A stretch of 64,000 bases of DNA from Pseudomonas japonica (GTDB lineage: Bacteria; Pseudomonadota; Gammaproteobacteria; Pseudomonadales; Pseudomonadaceae). The translations under genes were made by a program, and so were the position numbers. Location: the NCBI RefSeq assembly GCF_013522925.1, contig NZ_JAAMQU010000015.1, positions 1-64,000 of the forward strand, given 5' to 3'. The notes below the pieces were generated by a model that was not told the DNA's origin, searched no databases, and was given only the letters and a program-made list of their open reading frames with translations. How positions within the stretch are numbered: position 1 is the first letter of the stretch; the number at the start of each line of letters is the position of its first letter. Of the stretch, positions 18,069 to 26,456 are shown piece by piece.

Positions 18069-18383
18069 TTACCGCAGCGCGGACGAAGGGCTAAGCATGC
18101 GGATACGCTGAACCTCGAAGTCGCGCTCCAGGTACTCCATGCGAACGTCGAAAAAAGCCTTCATGTGGGGCAGGGCGGAGTGCACATCCAGCGCCGCCTT
18201 GCTCGCCCACACTTCATAGAACACGAACAGGCTCGGGTCTTCTTCGTCCTGCAGCATGTGGTATTCGATACAGCCGGGTTCTTCGCGGCTTCCCGCTACA
18301 TGTTCAAGAAACATCGCCTTGAACGCCTCGGCTTTTTCGGGGCGGGTTTTGGCCTTGAGAATGAAACCGTACGCGTCGCTCAT
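18069..18383 (-). CDS. antibiotic biosynthesis monooxygenase-domain protein (putative quinol monooxygenase)
   Basis: A 104-residue single-domain protein of the ABM dimeric alpha-beta barrel family. FILKAKTRPEKAEAFKAMFLEHVAGSREEPGCIEYHMLQ and SLFVFYEVWASKAALDVHSALPHMKAF match the pattern of YgiN-like quinol monooxygenases. The gene lies tail to tail with mmsB and 154 bp before mdaB. In Escherichia coli ygiN and mdaB are neighbours, so a link to quinone redox chemistry is plausible here although the strands differ. Confidence 0.82.
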   Translation of the reverse strand: MSDAYGFILKAKTRPEKAEAFKAMFLEHVAGSREEPGCIEYHMLQDEEDPSLFVFYEVWASKAALDVHSALPHMKAFFDVRMEYLERDFEVQRIRMLSPSSALR

Positions 18384-18537
18384 CGCGGTCCTCCTGTTTG
18401 AATTAACACTAGCCTAGCGCAAAGATGGGCTGAGGATTGTTGCGTTGAGGGAACAAGCGATTTGCGCTTGTGTGGGTGGTTTTCAGGGTAGTGGGTAGGT
18501 AGGCTGCGCGGCATTCGACACTTATGAGGGCTAGCCT

Positions 18538-19122
18538 ATGAATATCCTGCTACTCAACGGCGGCAAACAGTTCGCTCACTCTGCCGGCCGCTACAACGAA
18601 ACCCTGCACGACGCTGCGCTGGCCTGGCTCGATCACGCCGGCCATGACGTGAAAGACACCTTCATCGACGGCGGCTACGACATTGCCGCCGAAGTGGAGA
18701 AATACCTTTGGGCCGATGTGGTGATCTATCAGATGCCCGGCTGGTGGATGGGCGCCCCGTGGACGGTGAAGCAGTACATTGACGAGGTATTCACTCAGGG
18801 CCACGGCAGCCTGTACGCCAACGACGGCCGTACCCGCTCCGATGCTTCCCAGCGCTACGGCAGCGGTGGCCTGCTGCACGGCAAGCGCTACATGATCTCC
18901 GCCACCTGGAATGCGCCGCAGCAAGCTTTCGATGACCCGGCCGATTTCTTCGAAGGCAAAGGGGTGGATGCGGTGTACTTCCCGTTCCACAAGGCCAACG
19001 AGTTCCTCGGCATGACAGCCTTGCCGACCTTCCTGGCAGTGGATGTGATGAAATGGCCCACTATCGAAGCTGACGTGGCGCGTTATCAACAGCACCTGGA
19101 GACTGTGCTAAAAGGGCTGTGA
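18538..19122 (+). CDS. mdaB: NAD(P)H:quinone oxidoreductase MdaB family
   Basis: A 194-residue flavodoxin-like protein. MNILLLNGGKQFAHSAGRYN is the FMN/FAD loop, VVIYQMPGWWMGAPWTVKQYIDEVFT is the hallmark of MdaB-type two-electron quinone reductases, and KANEFLGMTALPTF near the end is also typical. Such enzymes reduce quinones directly to quinols and protect against redox cycling. The next gene, a LysR regulator, starts with a GTG overlapping this stop codon. Confidence 0.92.
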   Translation: MNILLLNGGKQFAHSAGRYNETLHDAALAWLDHAGHDVKDTFIDGGYDIAAEVEKYLWADVVIYQMPGWWMGAPWTVKQYIDEVFTQGHGSLYANDGRTRSDASQRYGSGGLLHGKRYMISATWNAPQQAFDDPADFFEGKGVDAVYFPFHKANEFLGMTALPTFLAVDVMKWPTIEADVARYQQHLETVLKGL

Positions 19123-20039
19123 ATCCCCCCAGAGCCCTGCATGTGAAAGCGCGATCAGACGAACTGCAACTCTTTATCGCGGTAATCGAAGGCGGCTCCA
19201 TTTCGGCCGCCGCCGAGCAGGCCGGGCAGTCGCCCTCAGCGGTAAGCCGTACCCTGGCGCGGCTCGAAACCAAGCTGGGTACCACGCTGATCAACCGCAC
19301 TACCCGGCGCATGAGCCTGACCGAAGAAGGCAAGTATTTCTTCGAGCGGGCCAAGGCCATTCTGCAGGACATGGAAGCGCTGGAGGAGCATCTCGCCGTC
19401 CGCCAGCAGGCGCCCTCGGGCCGGCTGCGCATCAACGCCGCCTCGCCGTTCATGCTGCACGCCGTTGTTCCGTACGTGGCCGAGTTTCGCCAGCGCTACC
19501 CGGATATCTTCCTTGAGCTGAACACCAATGACCTGATCATTGACCTGCTCGAGGAAAATACCGACGTGGCGATCCGCATCGGCACCCTGGCGGATTCCAC
19601 CCTGCATGCGCGCCCACTGGGCAGCAGCCCGCTGAACATATTGGCCAGCCCGGCTTACCTGGCGCGCCACGGTACGCCCGAGCGTGTGGAGGACCTTGCC
19701 AGCCATACCCTGCTGGGCTTTACCCGCAACGAAGGCCTTAACCAATGGCCGCTGCGCCATGCGGGTGGCGACCGTTTGCCGATCGACCCGGCGGTGGCGG
19801 CCTCCAGCGGCGATACCTTGCGAGAGCTTGCCTTGGCGGGCGAGGGCATCGTGTGCTTGTCCCACTTCATGACCCACCATGACATTCACGAAGGCAGCCT
19901 GCAGATGGTGCTGGCCGGGTTCAATACCGGTTACCGTCAACCGATCCACGCGGTGTACTACCGCAATACCCAGCTTGCGCTGCGGATTCAGTGCTTCCTG
20001 GATTTCATTCAAGAGAAGCTCAAGGTGTACGCGCAATAA
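19119..20039 (+). CDS. LysR-family regulator coupled to mdaB
   Basis: A 306-residue LysR protein: HTH in DELQLFIAVIEGGSISAAAEQAGQSPSAVSRTLARLE, then an effector domain of the AaeR/DsdC-like subgroup (LRINAASPFMLHAVVPYVAEF, NDLIIDLLEENTDVAIRIGTL). No ATG is in frame near the start; the candidates are GTG at 19119, overlapping the mdaB TGA, and GTG at 19143. I list the upstream one because of the overlap. Being cotranscribed with mdaB, it may regulate the same promoter. Confidence 0.9.
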   Translation: MNPPRALHVKARSDELQLFIAVIEGGSISAAAEQAGQSPSAVSRTLARLETKLGTTLINRTTRRMSLTEEGKYFFERAKAILQDMEALEEHLAVRQQAPSGRLRINAASPFMLHAVVPYVAEFRQRYPDIFLELNTNDLIIDLLEENTDVAIRIGTLADSTLHARPLGSSPLNILASPAYLARHGTPERVEDLASHTLLGFTRNEGLNQWPLRHAGGDRLPIDPAVAASSGDTLRELALAGEGIVCLSHFMTHHDIHEGSLQMVLAGFNTGYRQPIHAVYYRNTQLALRIQCFLDFIQEKLKVYAQ

Positions 20040-20120
20040 CGCCCGGCACGCTGCGCTTTTTGCCGAGGTGGCATTTATAGGCCTTAATTGAGGGCGGATA
20101 CCTCATTACAAGGACAACCG

Positions 20121-21788
20121 ATGCGCCTCGTACTTTGCAAAACCCTGGTCGCCACCGCTGTATTGGTGGCGTCGAGCAGCAGTTGGGCCAGCGCCTTGCC
20201 GGCTGGCGCAGTGGCGTCGCCGGACCGCTACGGGGCCGAGGTCGCCGAAGCGATCCTCAAGCAAGGCGGCAATGCCGTGGACGCCGCAGTCGCCACCGCC
20301 TTCACGCTCGCGGTCACCTACCCCGAAGCCGGCAACCTGGGCGGCGGGGGCTTCATGACGTTGTACGTGAAGGGCAAGCCGTACTTCCTCGACTACCGCG
20401 AAACGGCGCCGAAGGCAGCCACCAAGGACATGTACCTGGACGCCAAGGGCGAAGTGGTGCCGGACCTGAGCCTAGTGGGTGCCAGGGCCGCTGGCGTGCC
20501 CGGCACCGTGATGGGCCTGTGGGAGGCGCACAAACGCTTCGGCAAGCTGCCGTGGTCTGAGTTGCTCACCCCGGCCATCGGTTATGCCAAGCGCGGGTTT
20601 ATCGTGGCGCAGGAGCAATACCAGTACCGCGAAGACGCCCTTGGCCTGTTCAAGAGCAGCACCAATTTCCCGCAGTACTTCGGCAGCATGAAAGTGGGCG
20701 AACGCTTCGCCCAGCCCGAGCTGGCGCAAACCCTCGAACGCATCGCTGACAAAGGCGTGAGCGAGTTCTACCAGGGCAAAACCGCGCAATTGCTGGTTGC
20801 CCAGATGCAGCACGACAAGGGCCTGATCACCGCGGCAGACCTCAAAGGGTACAAGGCCCGCTGGCGTGAACCCCTGCGCATCGACTGGCGCGGCAATGCC
20901 ATCTACACCGCGCCGCTGCCGAGTTCCGGCGGCATCGCGCTGGCGCAACTGCTGGGGATCAAGGAGCGCCGTAGCAGTGACTTCAACGGCGTACCGCTGA
21001 ACTCGGCCCGCTACATTCACTTGCTCGCGGAAATCGAGAAACGCGTGTTCGCCGACCGCGCGGATTACCTCGGCGACCCGGACTTCAACAAGGTGCCGGT
21101 GGGCATGCTCACCGCCCCGGCCTACCTCGACAAACGCGCTGCGGAGATTAACCCCAAGGCTATTTCACCTACCGAGCAGGTTCGCCCGGGCCTGGAAACT
21201 CACCAGACCACGCACTTCTCGATCATCGACAAGGACGGCAACGCGGTCAGCAATACCTACACGCTCAACTTCGATTACGGCAGCGGGGTGGTGGTGACGG
21301 GCGCGGGCTTCCTGCTCAACGACGAGATGGACGACTTCAGCGCCAAGCCTGGCGTGGCCAACGGTTTCGGTGTGGTGGGCAGTGACGCCAACGCCATCGC
21401 GCCCGGCAAGCGGATGCTCTCGTCCATGAGCCCGACCATCGTGACCCGCGATGGCAAGGTGACGTTGGTGGTCGGTACGCCTGGCGGCTCGCGGATCTTC
21501 ACCAGCGTGTTCCAGGTGTTGAACAATCTGTACGACTACCACCTAACCCCGGTGGAAGCCGTGACCGTGCAGCGCGTGCACCATCAGTTGCTGCCCAAGG
21601 ACACGATCTACTACGACGCCATGGCGCCGCTCACTGGTGAAGTGGCGGATGACCTGAAAAAGATGGGCTACACCCTGGAAGATCAAGGCTGGCTGATGGG
21701 GAACATACAGATGATTCGGGTGGAGAACGGCCAGCTGGAAACAGCGTCCGACCCGCGCGGGCGTGGGGAAGGGAGGGTAGTGCAGTAG
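20121..21788 (+). CDS. ggt: gamma-glutamyltranspeptidase, periplasmic
   Basis: Ggt cleaves the gamma-glutamyl bond of glutathione and related peptides in the periplasm. The 555-residue precursor starts with a signal peptide (MRLVLCKTLVATAVLVASSS, cut after the following SWA), then ASPDRYGAEVAEAILKQGGNAVDAAVATAFTL. The self-processing site is visible: T363-T364-H365-F366, with T363 becoming the N-terminal nucleophile of the small subunit. GSPGG-like PGGSRIFTSVFQVL follows. AAGGAC precedes the ATG at 20121; the ATG eleven codons upstream lacks a Shine-Dalgarno sequence and would spoil the signal peptide. Confidence 0.94.
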   Translation: MRLVLCKTLVATAVLVASSSSWASALPAGAVASPDRYGAEVAEAILKQGGNAVDAAVATAFTLAVTYPEAGNLGGGGFMTLYVKGKPYFLDYRETAPKAATKDMYLDAKGEVVPDLSLVGARAAGVPGTVMGLWEAHKRFGKLPWSELLTPAIGYAKRGFIVAQEQYQYREDALGLFKSSTNFPQYFGSMKVGERFAQPELAQTLERIADKGVSEFYQGKTAQLLVAQMQHDKGLITAADLKGYKARWREPLRIDWRGNAIYTAPLPSSGGIALAQLLGIKERRSSDFNGVPLNSARYIHLLAEIEKRVFADRADYLGDPDFNKVPVGMLTAPAYLDKRAAEINPKAISPTEQVRPGLETHQTTHFSIIDKDGNAVSNTYTLNFDYGSGVVVTGAGFLLNDEMDDFSAKPGVANGFGVVGSDANAIAPGKRMLSSMSPTIVTRDGKVTLVVGTPGGSRIFTSVFQVLNNLYDYHLTPVEAVTVQRVHHQLLPKDTIYYDAMAPLTGEVADDLKKMGYTLEDQGWLMGNIQMIRVENGQLETASDPRGRGEGRVVQ

Positions 21789-21842
21789 GAGCGGGTGAAA
21801 CCCGCGAACCGGGCAATGAAGAATCATCACCCGGTTCGCGAC
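21786..21842. terminator. hairpin between convergent ggt and dehydrogenase genes
   Basis: CGCGAACCGGG (21803-21813) and CCCGGTTCGCG (21830-21840) are perfect 11-base arms around a 16-base loop. A smaller GCGGGTGAAACCCGC hairpin precedes them. There is no long T-run, so it may be a REP-type element acting as a bidirectional terminator. Confidence 0.6.
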
Positions 21843-21847
21843 CAGCA

Positions 21848-23431
21848 TCAGGCGATAGCCTGGGTGCTCCACTCACCGTTCACCAGGCGCTGAAGGCCCA
21901 GTGGGTTGGCGTTCTGCAAGGCTTCTGGCAGCAGCGCGTCGGGGTAGTTCTGGAAGCAGATCGGCCGCAGGTAACGGTCGATCGCCAGGGTACCCACCGA
22001 CGTACCACGGGCGTCGGAAGTGGCCGGGAACGGGCCGCCGTGCACCATGGCTTCACACACTTCCACACCGGTCGGGTAACCGTTCACCAGAATACGCCCT
22101 ACCTTGTGTTCCAGGATCGGCACCAGCCACTGGTAGGTCTGCAGGTCGGCGGTTTCGCCAATCAGGGTCGCGGTCAGCTGGCCACGCAGGCCCAGCAGGG
22201 CTTGCTTGAGCTCAGCGTCGTCAGCCACTTCCACCACAACGGTGGTAGGGCCGAACACCTCTTCCTGCAGCAGCGCATCGCCATTCAGCAGCAGCGAAAC
22301 GTCCGCCTTGAACAACTGAGCCTGGGCCTGGTTGCCTTCCTGCGCGTTGCCGGCCAGGTGAGTGATGCCTGGGTGGCTGAGCAGGTGCTGCACGCCGCTG
22401 CTGTAGCTTTTCAGGCCACCGGCATTGAGCATGGTCTGCGCGGGCTGGCCACCGATTTCGGTTTTCAGCGCTTCCAGGAAGGTAGTGAATTCAGCCGACT
22501 TCACGCCGATCACCAGGCCTGGGTTGGTGCAGAACTGGCCTGCGCCCATGCACACCGAACCTGCCAATTCCTTGGCTACGGTCGCGCCGCGCGCCTTGAG
22601 GGCTTCGGGCAGCAGGATCACCGGGTTGATGCTGGACATCTCGGCAAATACCGGGATGGGCTCTGGGCGCTCTGCAGCGATCTTGCACAGCGCGGTGCCG
22701 CCACCCAGCGAACCGGTGAAGCCTACGGCCTTGATAGCCGGGTGCTTGACCAATGCTTCGCCAACGCGGTTGCCGAAGATCATGTTGAACACGCCTTTAG
22801 GCATGCCAGTGCGCTCGGCAGCGCGGGTGATGGCAGTGCCCACCAGGTCGGCGGTCGCCATGTGGCCGCTGTGAGCTTTCACCACAACCGGGCAGCCAGC
22901 GGCGAAGGCCGAAGCGGTGTCACCGCCCGCGGTGGAGAACGCCAGCGGGAAGTTGCTGGCGCCGAACACAGCCACCGGGCCCACACCGATACGGTATTGG
23001 CGCAGGTCCAGGCGTGGCAGCGGCTTGCGGTCCGGCAGCGGCAGGTCGATGCGGGCACCAAGGTAGTCGCCGCGGCGCAATACCTTGGCGAACAGGCGCA
23101 TCTGGCCACTGGTACGGCCACGCTCACCCTGGATGCGGGCGGCAGGCAACGCGGTTTCGCGGCAAACGATAGCGACGAAGTCATCGCCCAGAGCATCCAG
23201 CTCATCGGCGACAGCTTCAAGGAACTCTGCCCGGCGAACGGGGCTCAACTGACGGAATTCAGGGTAGGCGGCATCGGCAGCCTTGGCAGCGGCATCCACT
23301 TCCGCGTCGGTAGCCTGGCAGAAGCTGTAGGGCAGAGCTTCGCCGCTGGCGGCGTCTATGCTCTTGAGGCTGGATTCGCCAAGGGCGCTACGGGCACCAT
23401 TGATGAAGTTGTGTCCGAGAACGTCAGGCAT
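21848..23431 (-). CDS. NADP-dependent aldehyde dehydrogenase, alpha-ketoglutaric semialdehyde type
   Basis: The 527-residue protein belongs to the branch of aldehyde dehydrogenases that oxidise 2,5-dioxopentanoate (ketoglutarate semialdehyde) in sugar-acid and hydroxyproline breakdown. Evidence is the start LGHNFINGARSALG, VFGASNFPLAFSTAGGDTASAFAAGCPVVVKAHSGH, the NAD(P) loop FTGSLGGG, and catalytic Cys301 in GAGQFCTNPG. The enzyme usually sits with glucarate, galactarate, pentose or hydroxyproline genes; none is next to it here, so the pathway is open. Start ATG at 23431 follows AAGGAGACAAC. Confidence 0.88.
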   Translation of the reverse strand: MPDVLGHNFINGARSALGESSLKSIDAASGEALPYSFCQATDAEVDAAAKAADAAYPEFRQLSPVRRAEFLEAVADELDALGDDFVAIVCRETALPAARIQGERGRTSGQMRLFAKVLRRGDYLGARIDLPLPDRKPLPRLDLRQYRIGVGPVAVFGASNFPLAFSTAGGDTASAFAAGCPVVVKAHSGHMATADLVGTAITRAAERTGMPKGVFNMIFGNRVGEALVKHPAIKAVGFTGSLGGGTALCKIAAERPEPIPVFAEMSSINPVILLPEALKARGATVAKELAGSVCMGAGQFCTNPGLVIGVKSAEFTTFLEALKTEIGGQPAQTMLNAGGLKSYSSGVQHLLSHPGITHLAGNAQEGNQAQAQLFKADVSLLLNGDALLQEEVFGPTTVVVEVADDAELKQALLGLRGQLTATLIGETADLQTYQWLVPILEHKVGRILVNGYPTGVEVCEAMVHGGPFPATSDARGTSVGTLAIDRYLRPICFQNYPDALLPEALQNANPLGLQRLVNGEWSTQAIA

Positions 23432-23717
23432 TGTTGTCTCCTTGTTCGGTTAACGGGAAGCGTGAGCGCTGCCAAAGCGAGGGAAATTTGAATGCGACAG
23501 CTTCGACAGTTGTTGCCGGACATCATACAACTGCAGGGCTCGATGTCCAAGCTATGCTACGACCGGCTCGTTACCAGTGAAGCATCGCTGCTAGGTTTTA
23601 CCTTAATACGTGCGTGATTTGATACAAGCACGCCAAAGCGCTGGCGTAGTGCCATGCTGCTTGTTTACAGTGCCGCTCGCCGCGCCCCGCACAGCTTTCA
23701 ATCGGACGAAGATCTCA

Positions 23718-24710
23718 ATGGCTGCTGTACCTTTGCTCATCTGTGACGATTCCAACATGGCCCGCAAGCAGTTGCTGCGGGCATTACCCGAAGGGCTTGA
23801 ACTGTCGGTAACCCAAGCCGAAAACGGGCGTCTGGGCCTGGAAGCCATTCGCAACGGCCTGGGCGAAGTGGTGTTGCTGGACCTCACCATGCCCGAGATG
23901 GACGGCTATGAGGTACTGGCGGCCATCCAGGAAGAAGGCCTGGATACCCAAGTGATTGTGGTGTCCGGCGACGTGCAGGATGAAGCCGTACGCCGCGTAA
24001 TGGGGCTGGGGGCAACCGCATTTCTCAAGAAGCCCGCCAACCCGGATGAACTGCGCGACGCACTCAGCCAGTGTGGCGTGTTCGCCACCGGCCAGGGCCC
24101 GATCGAGCAGCCCGGCGCAGACGCCGCGATCAACTTCAACGACGCGTTCCGCGAAACCGTGAACGTTGCCATGGGCCGCGCCGCCGCCTTGCTTGCCAAG
24201 GTGCTGCACGTGTTCATCGAGTTGCCTATCCCCAACGTCAATGTGCTGGAAGTGGGTGAATTGCACATGGCGCTGGCCGACGCCCAGCGCGGCAATCAAC
24301 TCACGGCCATCTGCCAGGGGTATATCGGCGAAGGCATCGCGGGTGAGGCACTGCTGATGTTCCACGACAGCAGCCTGCCGGACATGGCCCGGCTGTTGCG
24401 CCAGGAATACCGCGAAAGCAGCCAGTCGGAAATGCTGCTGGATTTGTCCGCCTTGCTGATCGGCGCCTGCCTGAGCGGTATTGGCGAGCAGATCGACCTT
24501 ACCTTTTCGCTCAGCCATCCGCAGGTACTGGGCGAGCACGCCCGTATCGAAGACCTGATCACGCTCAACCGCCACCGCTGGAAGCAAACCCTCGCCGTGG
24601 AAATCAGCTATAGCGTTGAAGGCTACGATATACACTTCGACTTGCTGCTCCTGTTTACCGAGACGTCGCTGGCCAGGCTCAAAGGCAAGCTCGCGTACAT
24701 GATGAATTGA
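23718..24710 (+). CDS. response regulator with C-terminal CheC-like phosphatase domain
   Basis: The 330-residue product starts MAAVPLLICDDSNMARKQLL and has a receiver domain (1-125) with acidic pair, phospho-acceptor D55 in VVLLDLTMPEMDGY and K104 in FLKKPA. Residues 140-330 fit the CheC/CheX family: the CheC active-site pattern is seen as D142-x3-E146-x2-N149 followed 22 residues later by a Pro. The second CheC site seems degenerate. It could dephosphorylate itself or another REC domain. One base separates it from the diguanylate cyclase gene, so the two proteins probably act together. The start at 23718 is chosen because REC begins there; the longer upstream frame looks non-coding. Confidence 0.88.
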   Translation: MAAVPLLICDDSNMARKQLLRALPEGLELSVTQAENGRLGLEAIRNGLGEVVLLDLTMPEMDGYEVLAAIQEEGLDTQVIVVSGDVQDEAVRRVMGLGATAFLKKPANPDELRDALSQCGVFATGQGPIEQPGADAAINFNDAFRETVNVAMGRAAALLAKVLHVFIELPIPNVNVLEVGELHMALADAQRGNQLTAICQGYIGEGIAGEALLMFHDSSLPDMARLLRQEYRESSQSEMLLDLSALLIGACLSGIGEQIDLTFSLSHPQVLGEHARIEDLITLNRHRWKQTLAVEISYSVEGYDIHFDLLLLFTETSLARLKGKLAYMMN

Positions 24711-24711
24711 T

Positions 24712-25665
24712 ATGAACACACCTATGGACCTTACCGAACTCCACTGGCTTCTCGCCATTACCCAAAGCATCGATGTAGGCGTGGTCGTCTTTGATCGTTC
24801 CTTCAACGTGACGGTGTGGAACTCGTTCATCGAAAACCATTCCGGCATCCCGGCCCGGGAAGCCCAAGGCAAGTCGTTCTTCTCGTTGTTCCGCGAGGTG
24901 GAGCAGACCTGGTTTACCCGCAAGGTAGAAAACGTGGTCACGCTGGGCTCGCCCAGTTTCACGATCTGGGAGCAACGCCCCTACCTGTTGAAGTTCGAGA
25001 CCTATCAGCCCATCACCGGCTCCGAGCCGTTCATGTACCAGAACACCACGCTGTTCCCGCTGCGCTCGATCAACAACCGGATAGAGCACATTTGCCTGGT
25101 GATCTATGACGTGACCGAAGTGGCCACCAACCGCCGCCAGCTGCAAACGGTGAACGCGCAGTTGCAGAAGCTTTCCAGTACCGACCGCCTCACCGGGCTG
25201 TACAACCGGGGCCATTGGGAAGAGGCGCTGAAGCACGAATACGCCCGCCACAGCCGCTACGGCAACGATTGCGCCCTGGTGATGTTCGACATCGACCACT
25301 TCAAGCAGGTGAACGACACCTACGGCCACCCGGGCGGCGATCGGGTGATCCAGCGCGTGGCCGACGTGGTGCGCGAGCATGTGCGCGACTCTGACATCTG
25401 CGGCCGCTACGGCGGCGAGGAGTTCGCCCTGCTGCTTCCCGATACCGACAAGGAAGGTGGCCACATACTGGCTGAACGCCTGCGGGCGTCCATCGAGGCC
25501 TTGGTGGTCACCCACGAGAATAAAGCCATCCGCTTTACCATCAGCCTGGGCGTTGCCGACCTGCGCAAGCCGGCGGCCGATTACCAGGAACTGATCGAGC
25601 GCGCCGACCAGGCCCTGTACGCCTCCAAGCGCAGCGGCCGCAACCGGGTGACCGTGTTCGCCTGA
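24712..25665 (+). CDS. PAS-GGDEF diguanylate cyclase
   Basis: A 317-residue protein with an N-terminal PAS-like sensor (about 15-135: GVVVFDRSFNVTVWNSFIENHSG) and a GGDEF domain (about 155-317: DRLTGLYNRGHWEEAL, DIDHFKQVNDTYGHPGGDRV). The active site is G234-G-E-E-F238, and an inhibitory RxxD (RDSD) sits five residues before it, so the enzyme is probably active and product-inhibited. There are no membrane segments, so it is cytoplasmic. The gene starts one base after the REC-CheC gene; a second Met four codons in (24724) is a possible start. The pair looks like a phosphorylation-controlled c-di-GMP switch. Confidence 0.93.
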   Translation: MNTPMDLTELHWLLAITQSIDVGVVVFDRSFNVTVWNSFIENHSGIPAREAQGKSFFSLFREVEQTWFTRKVENVVTLGSPSFTIWEQRPYLLKFETYQPITGSEPFMYQNTTLFPLRSINNRIEHICLVIYDVTEVATNRRQLQTVNAQLQKLSSTDRLTGLYNRGHWEEALKHEYARHSRYGNDCALVMFDIDHFKQVNDTYGHPGGDRVIQRVADVVREHVRDSDICGRYGGEEFALLLPDTDKEGGHILAERLRASIEALVVTHENKAIRFTISLGVADLRKPAADYQELIERADQALYASKRSGRNRVTVFA

Positions 25666-25744
25666 GCGCGGCGGTCACACCGATCAAACTTTCCGCGCGG
25701 GGCCGGGGTCCACCAAAGACCTACGGCACCACGAGGAACCATCG

Positions 25745-26167
25745 ATGAGCCTTTTCAAAGACATCCTGAGCAAGTTGGGCATTGGCCATGACGACACTCA
25801 GCCCACCACGACCACCGCAACGCCAACCCCTCCAGGTAGCGCCGCGCCGGTAAGCGTGGACGGTGGGGTGCCGCCCATGACCGGAACCACCACGCCGCGC
25901 ACGGATACCACCGTGGATGTGGGCGCCAAGCTGGACGGCCTGGCCAACGAGCATGCCGAAAAACTCAACTGGCGCACCTCCGTGGTCGACCTGCTGAAGC
26001 TGCTTGGCATCGACAGCAGCCTGGAGCACCGCAAGGAGCTGGCCACCGAGCTGAATTGCCCAGCCGACAAGCTTGACGACTCCGCCGAAATGAACATGTG
26101 GTTGCACAAAGCCGTACTGCAAAAGATTTCCGCCAACGGCGGTACTGTACCCAGCGAACTTCTGTGA
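25745..26167 (+). CDS. DUF3597-type protein
   Basis: A 140-residue protein with a short amphipathic N-terminus (MSLFKDILSKLGIG), a Thr/Pro-rich linker (about 18-60) and a C-terminal domain (GAKLDGLANEHAEKLNWRTSVVDLLKLLGIDSSLEHRKELATELNC) that matches my recollection of DUF3597. That domain resembles a small helical peptidoglycan- or LysM-associated module, but no function is established. GAGGAACC lies before the ATG. A second small gene follows after 11 bases, so the two are probably cotranscribed. Confidence 0.8.
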   Translation: MSLFKDILSKLGIGHDDTQPTTTTATPTPPGSAAPVSVDGGVPPMTGTTTPRTDTTVDVGAKLDGLANEHAEKLNWRTSVVDLLKLLGIDSSLEHRKELATELNCPADKLDDSAEMNMWLHKAVLQKISANGGTVPSELL

Positions 26168-26178
26168 GGAACGCACCC

Positions 26179-26370
26179 ATGGCAGTCAAGATTCAGCGGC
26201 TCGAAGGCCGGGATATTCCCTGTGAAGCCCAGCGCAAGGACGCCACGGCTGTCTTCCACATCACTGACGACAACGGGCTGGACGAGTACCGCTACAATGA
26301 TGTCGACGCCGCCCGGCGCGTGGTTGAACTCAGCGACCGTGAGCGTATGGAGCGCAGTGGCTCCCGCTAG
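26179..26370 (+). CDS. small conserved-looking protein of unknown function
   Basis: A 63-residue product, MAVKIQRLEGRDIPCEAQRK, rich in charged residues, with no signal or membrane segment. TGAGGAAC lies before the ATG at 26179. It follows the DUF3597 gene by 11 bases and is followed by a strong terminator, so it ends that two-gene unit. I do not recognise its family. Confidence 0.65.
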   Translation: MAVKIQRLEGRDIPCEAQRKDATAVFHITDDNGLDEYRYNDVDAARRVVELSDRERMERSGSR

Positions 26371-26390
26371 CTGAGCGGTTTGCACCCGTA

Positions 26391-26418
26391 ACTGCCCGGC
26401 CCGCCCGGGCAGTGTTTT
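26391..26418 (+). terminator. rho-independent terminator
   Basis: ACTGCCCGG (26391-26399) and CCGGGCAGT (26405-26413) form a perfect nine-base stem with a five-base loop, followed by GTTTTAT. It ends the two small upstream genes. Its right arm contains a GTG in frame with the next gene, which decides against that codon as a start. Confidence 0.88.
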
Positions 26419-26456
26419 ATCTGTTCTCGACATTAACCGGTACAGGGAGCCTACGG

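Noticed and set aside
22040..23491. 483-codon frame antisense to the aldehyde dehydrogenase gene
   Set aside because: A shadow of a well-supported gene on the other strand, rich in Gln, His and Arg as expected for antisense of GC-rich coding DNA.
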